From positions 51,939,502 to 52,003,501 of the forward strand of contig OZ023214.1 of the NCBI GenBank assembly GCA_963995525.1: DNA of 64,000 nucleotides. The letters are read 5' to 3'. Of this stretch, positions 49,197 through 61,754 are shown piece after piece. The stretch's first letter is position 1, and each line of letters opens with the position of its first letter. Both the position numbers and the translations under genes were made by a program. The notes beneath the pieces are model-generated. The model saw only the letters and a list, made by a program, of their open reading frames with translations. It had not been told where the DNA came from and did not search any database. Source of the DNA: Escarpia spicata. Its lineage: Eukaryota; Annelida; Polychaeta; Sabellida; Siboglinidae.

Positions 49197-50055
49197 ATTG
49201 CCATACACAAGAACACCTAATAACTTACGTCCATATTTTTATCCGTTGCAAATCAAATATCAAATAAACGTACATGGAAAGCTTGTTTTTTCTGCTGTTC
49301 GGCGAATGGAGCAAATTGATGACTATGTGAGGGACTGACGTCATAGGATGGCAGCGACATGAAGACTGTAGCTTTATGTCTCCATTACATGTGGCCTCAC
49401 AATCAAGTATCAGTACCGATGGTAAATTTAGACAAACTTTTGTGCATTTTGTATGCAACTCGACTGAATTCGTCTTCTGTATCAAACAATTGTGTTTTCT
49501 GCCATGTATATATACAACGGCATTAACATTTTTGATAAAACTGCGCCTTTGACGTCACATGTGAACAAACACAAGATGGACATTAATTGAGAGTACGACC
49601 CCAGCAACTCATCAGATGTTCCTTTTAAGAGAATCACGCCAAGATTGCACATGCACAAATAGCTCGTTTTCCATGAAACAGGCCTAAATTTGGGGCAGGC
49701 AGAACTGGCAGGAAATGTCAGTGGAATAGCAAAAATATCTGCAAGGCATGGTTTAGGTTTTGTAATGCGTAACGGTGACGTCCACAGAACTGGTTAGGTG
49801 GAAGAAACAAGTCGTGCCGTGAATGTGGCTCAATGTCTATGACACACGACTGGGTGAGACGAGATGCCGTCACTTTTAAGAGTTGTATCGCTGGACACAG
49901 AGCAGGAAGAGTTGAGGGTGGGTTCAATGAGCAGACACAGGTAGAGCACAGGTAACATGAGGAGTATAGACAGTGTTTTAATGTACGGATATTGCAGTAA
50001 TTCATTCACCATGACTACGATCTTTTAGCATGCCACACTCAAGATTTGTCATGCA
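49197..50055. other. No supported gene
   Basis: Only short random open frames. Confidence 0.4.
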
Positions 50056-50322
50056 ATGACCAACTGTAAGTTAGAAAGTACTAAAGATAAGAATATACCA
50101 GAAGTTAAGAACATACCGGAAGTAAAGAACATACCGGAAGTTAAGAACGTACCGGAAGTTAAGAACGAGCCTCATCCTGAATGTAAGTCCTATACAATTA
50201 TTGGAGTGGACCTCCTCAAGCTATATCTAGTTGAACCATCACAGCCCGTCCTTGATGAGGAACAAGTGAACATTGAACCAGACTTCACCTTAGGAGAGCA
50301 CCGTGAAAAACATAATTTCTGA
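50056..50322 (+). CDS. Unrecognised short ORF with NIPEVK hexapeptide repeat
   Basis: 88 codons from ATG, with four tandem copies of (N)(I/V)PEVK encoded by an 18-bp DNA repeat (about 50090-50167). An acidic, non-repetitive part follows (VEPSQPVLDEEQVNIEPDF). No family is recognised. The repeat period is a multiple of three and the units differ at codon-neutral or conservative positions (I/V). That is compatible with coding, but the frame is short, isolated and on the opposite strand to ATXN1. It could equally be a minisatellite. The region from 50323 to 51002 shows nothing further. Confidence 0.2.
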   Translation: MTNCKLESTKDKNIPEVKNIPEVKNIPEVKNVPEVKNEPHPECKSYTIIGVDLLKLYLVEPSQPVLDEEQVNIEPDFTLGEHREKHNF

Positions 50323-51002
50323 GATGAGTGATGTCATATTTTGGTCAGGCCGTCTTACTTGTGGAAGAGATAGCAAACTGACTTCAACTGGATGAAACAA
50401 CAGATGTTGTCTGTTTTTCATATTTGCTTGTACCTGAAAGATGACTCTGCTCTCTTAAATGAAACCCCAGAATTGTCCATATGATTGTGAAGAGGGTGGA
50501 GCCAATCTAAGTGTCTTCTTCTTCCTTATGGAGTTTCCTTGGTTACCATGAGGGAGAGGATTTCATCATGTTTTCAAACTAAGAACATGTTCTTGGAAGC
50601 ATGAGAACTGCTACAAACCAAGAACTTCACATGCCTATATGAGACCATGAAGTGATACATTTGTTTTAAAGCAGAGCTAACTTGCAAGTATTTTGGTGAG
50701 ATCAATCAGCTCACTAAAGGGGAATGAAATAGTGAATATTCTCAAAGCTCAATACAACGTTGTCAGTTCCCTTCTTACGATCCAGTTTGAATAACATAAA
50801 GTTCAGGCTGATGATGTCTCCATGTCCAAATTGCCACAAGGTCTTTGGAACATTTCATTTTCTTGTGTTTTTTAATTTAGAATGTCCCGTGGTGGATAAT
50901 TAAGGTTTTGTTGGGTAGCTAAAGGGGTAAGAGTGCCAAGGTTAAATACTGCAGCTCTATGTCAACTTGAGCTATTTGCGAGAATGCTCCTTGTCATCAT
51001 TC

Positions 51003-51541
51003 CAGCAAGTTCTTCAGGTCGTTGCTCCAGACACAACTCTTCCATCTTACTCTCCTCACGTCCCAGGCTGCCCCATTCACAGCAAGTTCTTCAGGTCGTT
51101 GCTCCAGACATAACTCTTCCATCTTACTCTCCTCACGTCCCAGGCTGCCCCATTCACAGCAGGTTCTTCAGGTCGTTGCTCCAGACACAACTCTTCCATC
51201 TTACTCTCCTCACGTCCCAGGCTGCCCCATTCACAGCAAGTTCTTCAGGTCGTTGCTCCAGACACAACTCTTCCATCTTACTCTCCTCACGTCCCAGGCT
51301 GCCCCATTCACAGCAAGTTCTTCAGGTCGTTGCTCCAGACACAACTCTTCCATCTTACTCTCCTCACGTCCCAGGCTGCCCCATTCACAGCAAGTTCTTC
51401 AGGTCGTTGCTCCAGACACAACTCTTCCATCTTACTCTCCTCACGTCCCAGGCTGCCCCATTCACAGCAAGTTCTTCAGGTCATTGCTCCAGACACAACT
51501 CTTCCATCTTGCTCTCCTCACGTCCCAGGCTGCCCCATTCA
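51003..51541. repeat. 77-bp minisatellite x 7
   Basis: Units start at 51003, 51080, 51157, 51234, 51311, 51388 and 51465 and contain CAGCAAGTTCTTCAGGTCGT and CTCCTCACGTCCCAGGCTGC. Near-identical. All three plus frames stay open because the unit has no stop in any frame. No coding support. Confidence 0.95.
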
Positions 51542-54500
51542 CTGCACTCCTACAGACAGTTGTTATTTCAACCACACTTCCATGCATGTTGTTTTTTCAT
51601 CATTTTCTGGGTTGTCATTCTTTTTACCAATCTTGCTTATCTTCCAAATTGCTTACTTGCAATGTAATTCTAGTTGACTTCTATATCAGCCTCCCATCAG
51701 TAGCAAGTAATCACAGTCGTATCTTCCTATTTATTTTATATCCCAGATGTTTTTATTTCCTGACGATATCAGACAGCCTTTCTGACCAATGTTTAGCTTC
51801 TCTCTCCCGCCAGTCTTGCTGCGCCCGGCTCTCATGTGTGCTGTATATGTTCCCTCTGTCTTACTCTCTAGGCATCTTCTATTAACTCACTTGTCACAAA
51901 ATATGTAGTGGTTACCGCATTCCCATCGTCTTATTATGTTAATGTCAGACAGGTCGACCTTTACATTCTCGCACTGAGGGCGGTCACTGGAGAAATATGG
52001 CATCCTCTTGTGCTTCTTTCGCATCCCAAATTAACAACACCGGACCAACATTAACGTGATCCTCCGAGTCACAATATTAAAAAAAAAATTGTCTTTAGCG
52101 CAGAACTCTGACATGTAAAGGAGATATCTTAGCTATTACACTACAACGCCTTTCTAAAAATCACTTCAAATCTAACCACCATCACTCTCTATGATCACAT
52201 CCTGTATTCGATGTAATATACAATATAGTAATATCACTGATATGAAAAGTATATATATTGTGAAACATACATTACTGTATGACATAGAAAATATATGGGG
52301 GGTGCATATTTGATGTGACACAATCGGTGGTTGCAGAATGAGGGAAGATGCTTCCAGGATAAGTTTCATGTAATCAAATGAAGACCGCATCATATCACAC
52401 ACAGCCACCAGCAAGATATCAGTAACTTATAGCCACATGTTCTACAAAGCCTGTGTTACTCAAAATAAAACAGAACATTCTAAACAATTCTATATAATTC
52501 AGGCATAACTGATGCTATTTGGATGATGCCACTAAAGTTAGCTTAAAGTTAGGCATGTAAATTTTTAAAATTTTACTAATGTTGAACTCTTGTTGGATCT
52601 TGTGCACTTGTGCCGTCTCGGATTGGCCAAATGGGGCTTTTGCTCTGTCTAGCAATCTTGCTCAATCTGGTTACAATAAAAGTGGACAACATTTTAACAA
52701 AACTGACTGCACCTTAGTACTAACAAGTGGATGAAGAAAACTGCTCAATTTTTTTTTATTCTTTACATTTGACAAAGTTCAGACGTATTACTTGATGAGT
52801 CTTGGTTATGGAGAAAGATGAGTTAATTATGACTGTAATTAAAGTTGGTTGGCAGAACTCATGCAATAATCATGTACTATTTCCGCACATATGTAGTGTT
52901 CAGATCATTCTGGGTTAGCAATTACTATGATCACCATTACACAATGGTTGGTCTCACAGGTCTACAGTTGCACTGACTCAAGGTAGAAAGGAAGCAGCAC
53001 TCACAAACAGCTCACAAAGAGATAATGTTCAGAGTTTACTCAAGTGATGTGTTCCAAACAATGGTTGGCCAGGTACAAATTTTCAAAAATTTCCTCTACC
53101 CCCCCCCCACTATCTCACATCACTTATCTTTATGAGTTTTATATTGTAGTTATTTTCTGCAACGTTGATAAAAAAACCAGCATAATTCATTATTAGTTTC
53201 AAACTGCATTGATTTTAAGTGTAACCCTTCAAATTACAGACAACAAGATGTTGTTCATAGCTGCCAGTTGATATTCATTGCTGCCAGACGATGTTTATTG
53301 CTGCCCGCTAGGGAAGTCAGACACTGACCTAAGCACTGACCAGAAGACACAACATATGAGCTGGAAAATGACACCAGAAAGACAATCACTTCCATGCCTC
53401 TAGTGTCGACAGTTTTGCAACCTGGCTTCACTTCAGCTGCTTTAATCTGCATCTTGAGTGGTCTGCACATTATCTGATCAGTCACGAATCCAAGGGACGC
53501 AGTCACAATCAAACTGCAAAATTTTGGGCCATAAATCCACACTTAATTCTGTCCTGTACTAAGACGTGTTGAAGCTATGAGTATGCCAACTAAATTATTA
53601 CAAACAATCTTAACCCTAATATTATGAAACGATTACTTACTGATTAGTGAAATGACCTGAATATGTCTGAGTGATTTGGACTCGCAACATTTCATCATGT
53701 ACAATATGATGTAATAAATTACTATTTACAAAAATTCCAAATGCTAAAATGTCAACCAGATTTATAATCACGACACATTTAACCCATTGCAAATTAATTC
53801 ATAGTTTAAGTTCTATATGTAATTAGTCGGTATCTACATACATTGGGTAATTTAGTGTATATATTAGTTTTTTATAGCACCATAACTCATCAAATTTTGA
53901 CTGGGCCAAATAATATCCAAACAATTTAGTATTTTGTCCAATAATTTGATCAAAACTAAATAACAGATTTTCACAAATGCGCTAAGGGTTACGAGTATGT
54001 TAGATTTTTAAAGAAATTATTATAAAATGAGACAACCACACAAATGAATTGTAGAAACAGTTTTAAATACAATATTGTTTTTCTAACACAATTATTTCTT
54101 GATGTATCACAATTTGTGTATTGTTCTTATGTTGAAAAAATAAACACAATTATTATTATATTATTATTATACATGAAGTACTAGTAATATATGGTGTGCA
54201 ATGAAATTATGTTATGCAGCTAAACAATAATTTCACAGTGTTAGGGTTGTCTTGAACTATATAAAACGCCATCGTTGTTAGACATGGGTACACAATTTTT
54301 GGTTCTTAAAAAATATGAGTCGACAATTTCAAAATGACAAATCGTTTTTTTACTCTGTGAATGAGATGTATTTAAGTCTTGCCATGCCAGGGTCACTCAT
54401 AGTTATAGCACCTCAAGTAAGAGCAACCTGCTCAAAATAGCCGTACCACTCTCAGAGGGATCTAGGGTAACTGACATTTCTTTTATAACACCAGGGTAAA

Positions 54501-54884
54501 ACTAGAATTCTCCATTGTATCGGCTGTCACTCTACAGAGTAGAAGAGAAAGATCATCTGCCCACATGTATGGCTACAAACAGCCCTTTTCTAAGCCTGCG
54601 TAATCTCTAAACTCAGACATGTATTCAGGTGATCATAAAAAGATGGCATTGCATGACGTGAAACAATTATGAAATTCAATCTCATCAAAAAACAGCCATT
54701 ACAACATGAAGCTGTCTGCTATCTTGGAAAGGTTATTTCTATTAACGACAGCAACTTATCCACATGTTAATCACATTGTAACTATAAAATACTCTTGTTC
54801 AAGCAAGTGTCATATAAACCTTTTTGACAATTCCTGATATAACATACTTTAATGCACTGTAATGCATAATTTAATGCATCATGT
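51542..54884. other. No supported gene
   Basis: AT-rich DNA with only short random frames. No transposon ends or arrays recognised. Confidence 0.45.
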
Positions 54885-54968
54885 CAGAGAGAGAGAGAGA
54901 GGGAGGGAGGGAGGGAGGGAGGGAGGGAGGGAGGGAGGGAGGGAGGGAGGGAGGGAGAGAGAGAGAGA
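54885..54968. repeat. Microsatellite (GA)n (GAGG)n (GA)n
   Basis: Pure purine plus strand; lies just before the 5' truncation point of the CR1-like copy at 54993. Confidence 0.95.
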
Positions 54969-54992
54969 TTTGAGTTTAATTTTTTTAATGTT

Positions 54993-57507
54993 TGAGGATA
55001 CTTTGTTGGGAGGGAAGATAATTTATGTACATGAGAGATGGCCTCCATCTAAGTGGAAAGGGGGCAGCAGTTTTCTCAGAGAACCTGCTGCGATCAGTTG
55101 ACAGTGGGACAGGATGCATTTATTTAAACTAGATGCGCAGGGGAGATTCACAGAGAAGCTTGAAACTGGAGGCATATATAAAGACAGCACAAATAAATCA
55201 GCAAAGAACAGCCTATTAAAATGTTCTGAAGCTGGACATAAATGCATTTGTTTAAATGCAAGGAGCATAGTAAATAAAATAAGTAAATTAAACATCATGG
55301 TAGAAGATATTGACCCTCGCATAATAGGTATTTCCGAATCATGGGCCACCACTGATATATCAGATGCCGAATTGGGACTGACAGGCTATGTAATGTTTAG
55401 GAAAGATAGAATAGGAAGAAGGGGAGGTGGAGTTATTTTATATATCAAAGAATCTATCCAGGCTAATGAAATAAATTAGAAAGAGAAGTAGAATGCAAAG
55501 AAGCTGTTTGATGTAACATAGTTACAGGAAACTCAACGTTAATGGTTGGGTTAGTTTATCAAAGTCCAAACATAAGCAGAGAAGAAAATGAAAACGTACA
55601 AAACGATATATAAGGGAAGTCAGCAAACAGGACTGTATTATTACGGGGGATCTTAACCACGGGCATATACAATGGAAATCTCTACAGAGTACAGGGAGTG
55701 AGGACCAATAATTTTTAGTTTTAGTACAAGATAGTTTCCTTTCTCAACATGTGCTATAACCAACCAGGGGAGAAAATGTGTTAGACATAGTTTTGTCCTC
55801 ACAGAATGAATTAGTTGACAATGTCCAGATATGTGAGCCACTGGGGAGTAGTGATCACAACCAGATACATTTTACCATCAAAGTAAAATCAGAAAGAAAT
55901 AATAAAAAGCAGTACACAAGAAACTTCCACAAAGAAAGATATAGGGACATGAGGAAATATTTAACAAAGATAGACTGGAATAACAACTGAAGAATAAGAG
56001 ACAACAGAATGCTGGAATATCTTAAGTAGTGAAATTGAGTACATCATCGATAAGTTAGGTCCACTGAAAAAAACAAGGGAAACGATCCAGAAAGAAACAC
56101 TTATCGAAAGAAGTCATTAGAAAAATTAAGTACAAACAAATGATGTGGAAGTCATAAAATGGAAATGATGAAGACTACAACTTAACCAAACTATAACTGA
56201 AATTAGAAATTCAAAGAGAAGGTATGAAAAAAAATTACTGTGTAATATAAAACATGACGGCAAGAGTTTTTATGCATATGTTCGGAGCAAACAGAAAGTT
56301 CAGGAAGATAGTGCTGGAAATATATTATCAGAGGGATTCTTAATGGCAGACCTGAATGAGTACTTTAGTTCAGTGTTTACCAGAGAAGATATTAGTTCAC
56401 TGCCAGTATCAGAGGCTAAGTTCAAGGGGGCGGAATCAGACTATTTAGGACAGTTAATTGTAACCATGGAAATTATACCTTAGAAAATAAGGGTTATGAA
56501 CCAAAACTACTATTGGAAATTGTAAAGAAAATTAGCATACTGCTTGCAACAGTTTTCAACGTATCATTAAACAAGGGTGTGGTTCCTTTACAATGGAAAG
56601 AAGCAAACATTATACCATTATTTAAAAAGGGTTCGAGAAACAAGTCAGATAATTACAGACCAGTGAGTTTAACATCGGTGATTTGCAAATTATTAGAAAG
56701 ACTATGGTTTCAGAGCAGTGCAGAATTGCAGCTTCAAAGGGAAATCAAATCCTTGGATTAATTAGGTGAAATATAGCATATAAGGAAAAAGAACTAATAA
56801 TACCGCTGTACAAATCAATAGTTAGGCCTCATTTAGAATATTGTATACAAGCGTGGAGGTCACATCGCAAGAAAGACATAGATATGCTAGAAAGAGTACA
56901 GAGGAGAGCGACTAAAATGATACAAAAACTGAGAGATCTTAGTTACGAAATTGAAAAAGATTGTGGTTTGACAACACTAGAGACCATGGGGCAGTTTCAT
57001 GAAGTGTATTTAAAGTTATGCAATTACTTAGCATCACGTGTTTGCGTATCCCTATGTTCGCCTATATTAATAAATCACGTCATTTACTAAGACAATCATC
57101 TTAGCATTACGAACATTCTTAGCCGCTTCATGAAACCAGACCCAGGAGATTGAGAGGAGATCAGACAGAAGTTTTGAAAATATTGAATTGTTATGGAAAT
57201 ATTGATAGAAATATTTTTTGTTCAGTTACGAAAGATAGAAGGACCAGAGGACATGAAGTTACATTAGTAAAGGAGCAGTGTAGATTAGATATAAGAAAGT
57301 TCTCATTCTCACAAAGGACTGTAAATGATTTGAACAAATTATCTTCTGATTGTGTGGGTGCTAGTATCTTGAATATGTTTAGAAATAAAATTGATGTACC
57401 TCAGTGTCGGATACACATAGATAAAGGGTTGGACTCTCGATAAGCCAAAAGGCTTCCTTGTCCACCTGCCATCTACAGTTAATTCTCTGGGTGACAATCT
57501 TGTTAAA
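54993..57507 (+). mobile_element. CR1-like LINE, 5'-truncated copy with RT-core deletion
   Basis: Starts inside the esterase part of ORF1 (GGATACTTTGTTGGGAGGGA matches the minus strand near 25370) and runs to a worn 3' hairpin and one tail unit. It carries an intact-looking ORF2 start, MHLFKLDAQG at 55114, and endonuclease sequence to 55479. After that it has frameshifts and stops. It is missing the RT catalytic core: sequence jumps at about 56705 from ICKLLERL to SEQCGIAASKG-like sequence. It also has TGA at 56767-56769 at the same site as the near-complete copy, and a 158-bp insertion at 56987-57144. Inactive. Confidence 0.95.
56987..57144. mobile_element. 158-bp MITE-like insertion in the CR1-like copy
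   Basis: Other CR1-like copies read ...GAGACCAGGAGATTGAG... uninterrupted here. In this copy the sequence is split after GAGACCA by a segment starting TGGGGCAGTTTCATGAAG and ending CTTCATGAAACCAGACCCA. The ends are imperfect inverted repeats (GTTTCATGAAG is the shared core). A CCA duplication of the target is possible. No coding capacity. Confidence 0.88.
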
Positions 57508-58139
57508 GCTACAGAGGGAAACTACTATGAAAAGAAAACATAAGTGAATTAAATTAAAGAATGAAATTAAATGTGAAGTACAAGATACGAGGATGCAGGA
57601 GGACTGTTGGGTCATCATCTGCTTTCACTGTACTTTCAATGTTCCAAATGTTTGATCTGTTCTCGTCACCACCGAAATGGACACAACAACCCAGTCTATT
57701 GCAGATATGTTGCGAACCGTATATACCATTATCATAAAAGTAATCACTTGTGACAATATACGTGATAATTAGTTATGATAAATTAATTAATGGAATCATA
57801 TATACAAAAATGCCCAGTTTTGCAGGTCTCACTTAGTATGCACTTTTCACTGAATGGTCATAAAACAAATTCAACTCCTGCAATTGTCTTTACTTTATGA
57901 TCATTTGTTTTCATGTACACTTGTCTTCCTTTTGTAATGTGCAAAATTAATGTAACTATTACAATAAACAGAGAAAATTAGACTTACATCTGACTACAAA
58001 TGTGTGTTCCATGGGCTTTGTCAACTCTGCAATGACAGTGAATAAACACTCTAATTAAACTATGCATCAACCTATGCACTGATCAGTTACATTTATAGCC
58101 CCTTTTGCTGTTGTCTATGACAACATTAAACAAAATTTG
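57508..58139. other. No supported gene
   Basis: AT-rich, nothing recognised. Confidence 0.45.
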
Positions 58140-58300
58140 TTCTTTCTTTCTGCAAAATGTTTTCGGAGAATGGAACTTTGCACGTATATTTTAGAATGTC
58201 AATTCCACAATGCATTTTAGTAATGAATCAATGAAGAGTTTTGCTAATTTAGTAATAGATAATTAACTACCTGGTACTAGATACATGTTAATTTGTAATG
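58140..58300. repeat. Dispersed repeat, copy 2
   Basis: Homologous to 48657-48775, longer by about 40 bases in the middle. From 58301 to the candidate exon at 58890 nothing else is recognised. Confidence 0.7.
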
Positions 58301-58889
58301 GTTTGCATGATAATAAGTCCATTTACCATGGAGTTATAACCATTAATACTTAAGACAAAATGTCAACTACACAACATTCCCAAGTCAACTCCTCAACATT
58401 TGCAACATAATAGATTAAAGTGTTTGGATTATAAATGTAGATATGATCTGCTCAGTAACACATCGATAGACAGCTGGTTGCATTGCCAATGAAAGTAAAC
58501 ATAATTTTCATACAATGAAATATTCATTACATACATTCGTTAACACAAAATGTGTATTTTTAATGCAATATGGCTGCGATGTTGACTAGTTAGCATAATA
58601 CATTGTTAGGATTAAAAATACCGGTATATATAATGAGACACGACAACATATCAATAGATGTATCGTCACCACTGAAAATAGGCATAGTTTTTATGAATTT
58701 GTTACAAACATTTGTTAATTTGAAATGTGCATTTGCATGGTTTTAATGTTCAAACAATGCACAAATATAATTTGTTGAGTACCAGTAAATAAACAGCTGA
58801 ATGATGCTCTGCCGCTCATTGGAATAATAAGCTGAGGTGTTTGCCAGTATGACTGAAACACTGATTTTAAATCAAACATTAAGACTTAC

Positions 58890-58905
58890 CTGTTTTCCCG
58901 AACAT
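58890..58905 (-). CDS. ATXN1: Candidate first coding exon of ATXN1 (MFGKT plus one base)
   Basis: On the minus strand an ATG with A at -3 (58905-58903) is followed by five codons and one G. A full consensus donor, ACAG|GTAAGT, follows at 58890/58889. The split base G plus GT from the exon at 20942 makes a glycine codon, so the phase matches and the protein would start MFGKTGQHHQGTLASVFPPK. Vertebrate ataxin-1 also has a short N-terminus leading to a PPK motif, which weakly supports the match. The implied intron is 37,947 bp. This is inference from splice consensus and phase, not from homology of the tiny exon. Other donor-like sites on the same strand are at 31194/31193 (phase-compatible but no ATG), 36798/36797 and 47099/47098, so this choice could be wrong. 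Confidence 0.42.
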
Positions 58906-60256
58906 TCTGTACGGCGCCGTGAGCAACGATTGTTGGAACGGTGCAATAAAAATGTCACGATTTGATTTGAAATGTTGAAAAAAAATTGTGAAATTTGATA
59001 TCCGTGTTTTTTTAAAGAATAAAAATCCCGATAAATTCGGGCGATAATGACCCTGTTATACTGAAGGACTTACTCACAGCTTCACCTGTCTAGATCTATG
59101 GGAACTAAACGCTTCAGCAACAGTGTTTAATAAAGTGACCTTTCAACATCTGTTTTGAGCTGTTTTTGTAAATAGACAATTATCCTTTAGAGGAAGTGCC
59201 ACATAACCTGTGTGCCGACGTCTCTCAATATTTCAGTAACTATACTAAAAAAATGTATTATATATTTATATTGTTGGTTTTTTCTATGTACAAAGACAAA
59301 TTCAATGGCATCCTGTATCTCCCAGGTGGATGTTGAAGTAGATTAATAGTATCATCACCAGACAGGTAAAATAAGATTACTACTAATGGTCGACATTAAT
59401 ACTGCTTTTTCAATGTAGGCCTACACTGTTAATCAATCTGAGAATAGCCGTGGACATTGAGTTGAAAGAATGGCTCAGTTATTCACCCAGCAACTTTGGA
59501 AACATTTCATTCATTACACAAGTACAGGGTCTTTTTTAACATTTGTATTTTAATTATTATATTAAAACCTTAGTTATATAATTTATTTATTGTCAATATT
59601 ATGTTCAAATTTTAAACATGTTAATATGTATTCCTAAACTGCCTGATTTATGGTGCAGAGAAACACTATATTATAGAAATATTATAGTATTATCACTAGG
59701 TTGAATATCACATGAAAGAAAACATTAGTTTGTTATCATAATGGAACATATATTATTATTAGAAAATTGGAATCGGACTGATTATTAAGTATTGGTTATC
59801 TAGATATCAGAATCAAGATGATTCTCTTTAAAATTACGTACTTTTGCAACTTCTACCCGGTATTCTCAATCCTCAATTCTTGGAAAATGAAGCTAAGGAG
59901 GTACACCAAAACCACAGAATTAGGCAATTTCTAAATCAGTGTACAACAGCTGGATGAAAACACAAGTGGACTAAGGAGAGCTAGTATGGTTAAAAAGACC
60001 AGTTCAGGGACTTTGTGAAAAAACCAAGAAAGTCCTACTTTAATATAAGTTTTATCTCTGGGAACAAGAGTAGACGAGAACTAGATGATTGAGGTTGAAT
60101 GGTTCCCTGCAGGAGTGAGCTGACTGACTCACACAGTCATCAGTGACCTGGCAGTGAATGTAAATATAAAACCATCATTTCCTGTATTGCATAGATCAAT
60201 ATGCATCGTTTCACAGACAAAAAAACACTTCACTTTACTTTTGAAACTATGCAGCA
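58906..60256. other. Possible 5' UTR/promoter side of ATXN1, no signal confirmed
   Basis: Upstream (on the minus strand) of the candidate first exon. A small CpG-containing patch, ACGGCGCCGT at 58911-58920, lies just before the ATG. No TATA box or initiator can be assigned with confidence. Confidence 0.3.
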
Positions 60257-60692
60257 GCAGATACTCAGTAGTAAGATACTGAGTAGTGATGTACTCTGTA
60301 GTGAGGTACTCTGTAGTGAGGTACTCTGTAGTGCGGTATTCAGAAGTGATGTACTCTGTAGTGAGGTACTCTGTAGTGAGGTACTCTGTAGTGCGGTATT
60401 CAGAAGTGATGTACTCTGTAGTGAGGTACTCTGTAGTGAGGTACTCTGTAGTGCAGTATTCAGAAGTGATGTACTCTGTAGTGAGGTACTTTGTAGTGAG
60501 GTATACAGCAGTGAGGTACTCAGCAGTGAGGTACTCAGTAGTGAGGTACTCTGTAGTGAGGTACTCGGTAGTGAGGTACTCAGTAGTGAGGTACTCAGTA
60601 GTGAGGTACTCTGTAGCGAGATACTCAGTAGTGAAGTGCACTCAGGAGTGAAGTACTCAGCAGCAAAGTACTCAGGAGGAAGGTACCTCAAT
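60257..60692. repeat. 15-bp minisatellite with 60-bp higher-order unit
   Basis: About 29 units of GTAGTGAGGTACTCT type. At about 60290-60480 a four-unit block with GTGCGGTATTCAGAAGTGAT recurs three times at 60-bp spacing. The period is a multiple of 3, so open frames on both strands are expected and not evidence of a gene. Confidence 0.95.
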
Positions 60693-61267
60693 GTAAGGTA
60701 CTAGTGTTTCCTTTAGATATTTGTCATTTTGTCTCATCATCATAATTATGTAAATATTAACAGTAGTTTGGTTTCAATTAAAAATTTGCATATTATGCAT
60801 TAGTTAAAGCTGTTCAATTTATTTAATTCTGATGTTTGTGATTTCTAGCAAATTGTTTGTGTTAGTGAGACATACAATTCTTTTTCACTGATTAAAAAAA
60901 GGCCAACATTATTCAATGTCACATCATCATCATCGTCATTTCTGTGCAATTACAACAACACATGTTCTAAAACATTAATTTAGTAATGCTTCAACATGAA
61001 GCCGAGCCAAACTTTTCATTACTGTCTTTTGTTACGTTCTAAAACAACACAAAACCATGTTGAGATATGTTGTCCGTCGCCGCAACCACCGATACGCGAT
61101 GCCGAATGCTACACCTGTATATTCACATATCGACACATAGCGTATGACCCGGCACACACTACTTGATATTACTTTTTATATAACCTACTCACCAGTGGAA
61201 CCACGATAGAGAATCACATGAGACAGCTGTGAGATGGCTGTAATCTCACTCGTTATTTGCGTACGGC
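60693..61267. other. No supported gene
   Basis: AT-rich; a CpG-richer patch at about 61070-61110. Confidence 0.4.
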
Positions 61268-61274
61268 GCAGCGA

Positions 61275-61388
61275 TGTGTGGAGCAGTACTATATCTCCGT
61301 CTGTAGGAGGTTGTGTGGAGCAGTGCTATATCTCCGTCTGTAGAAGGTTGTGTGGAGCAGTGCTATGTCTCCGTCTGTAGGAGTTTGT
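61275..61388. repeat. Minisatellite, about 37-bp unit x 3
   Basis: Unit contains GTGTGGAGCAGTGCTATATC and TCCGTCTGTAGGAG. Confidence 0.9.
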
Positions 61389-61754
61389 GTGGCCTCGCCC
61401 AATGCCCACTCTCTCTATCTGGCTGTCTTTTTGCTGCCGAATCACATTCGTTGGCACGCTGGACGCAATCAGACTGGCCTGAGGCCGTGATGTTCTTCAG
61501 AAATGTATCTCTTCAAGCACGTGGTCAGTGTTGCGTGTTGTGGGGCAGCATGCTGTATGTTATACATCGGTAGTTTTGTAATGAATATCATATGAATATA
61601 TGCAGATTTGAGTTAATGTGTGTATGTCTGTGTGTAAGTTTGTATGTATGTGTACACGTGTACTATATATAACTATATATTGCCGCTGTCATGTATTACG
61701 AAAAATCAATGAAGTAACAAAAACTAAAACAAACATGTCATACAAAAATCATTG

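Larger units (their letters stand above)
20943..58889 (-). other. ATXN1: Putative first ATXN1 intron (37.9 kb)
   Basis: The 3' end at 20944-20943 (TTTCTGTTTCAG) is well supported. The 5' end at 58889 depends on the candidate first exon. If correct, the near-complete CR1-like element, the DNA transposons and most of the large tandem arrays are intronic. The CR1-like element at 22261-26432 lies in the same orientation as the gene. Confidence 0.4.
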
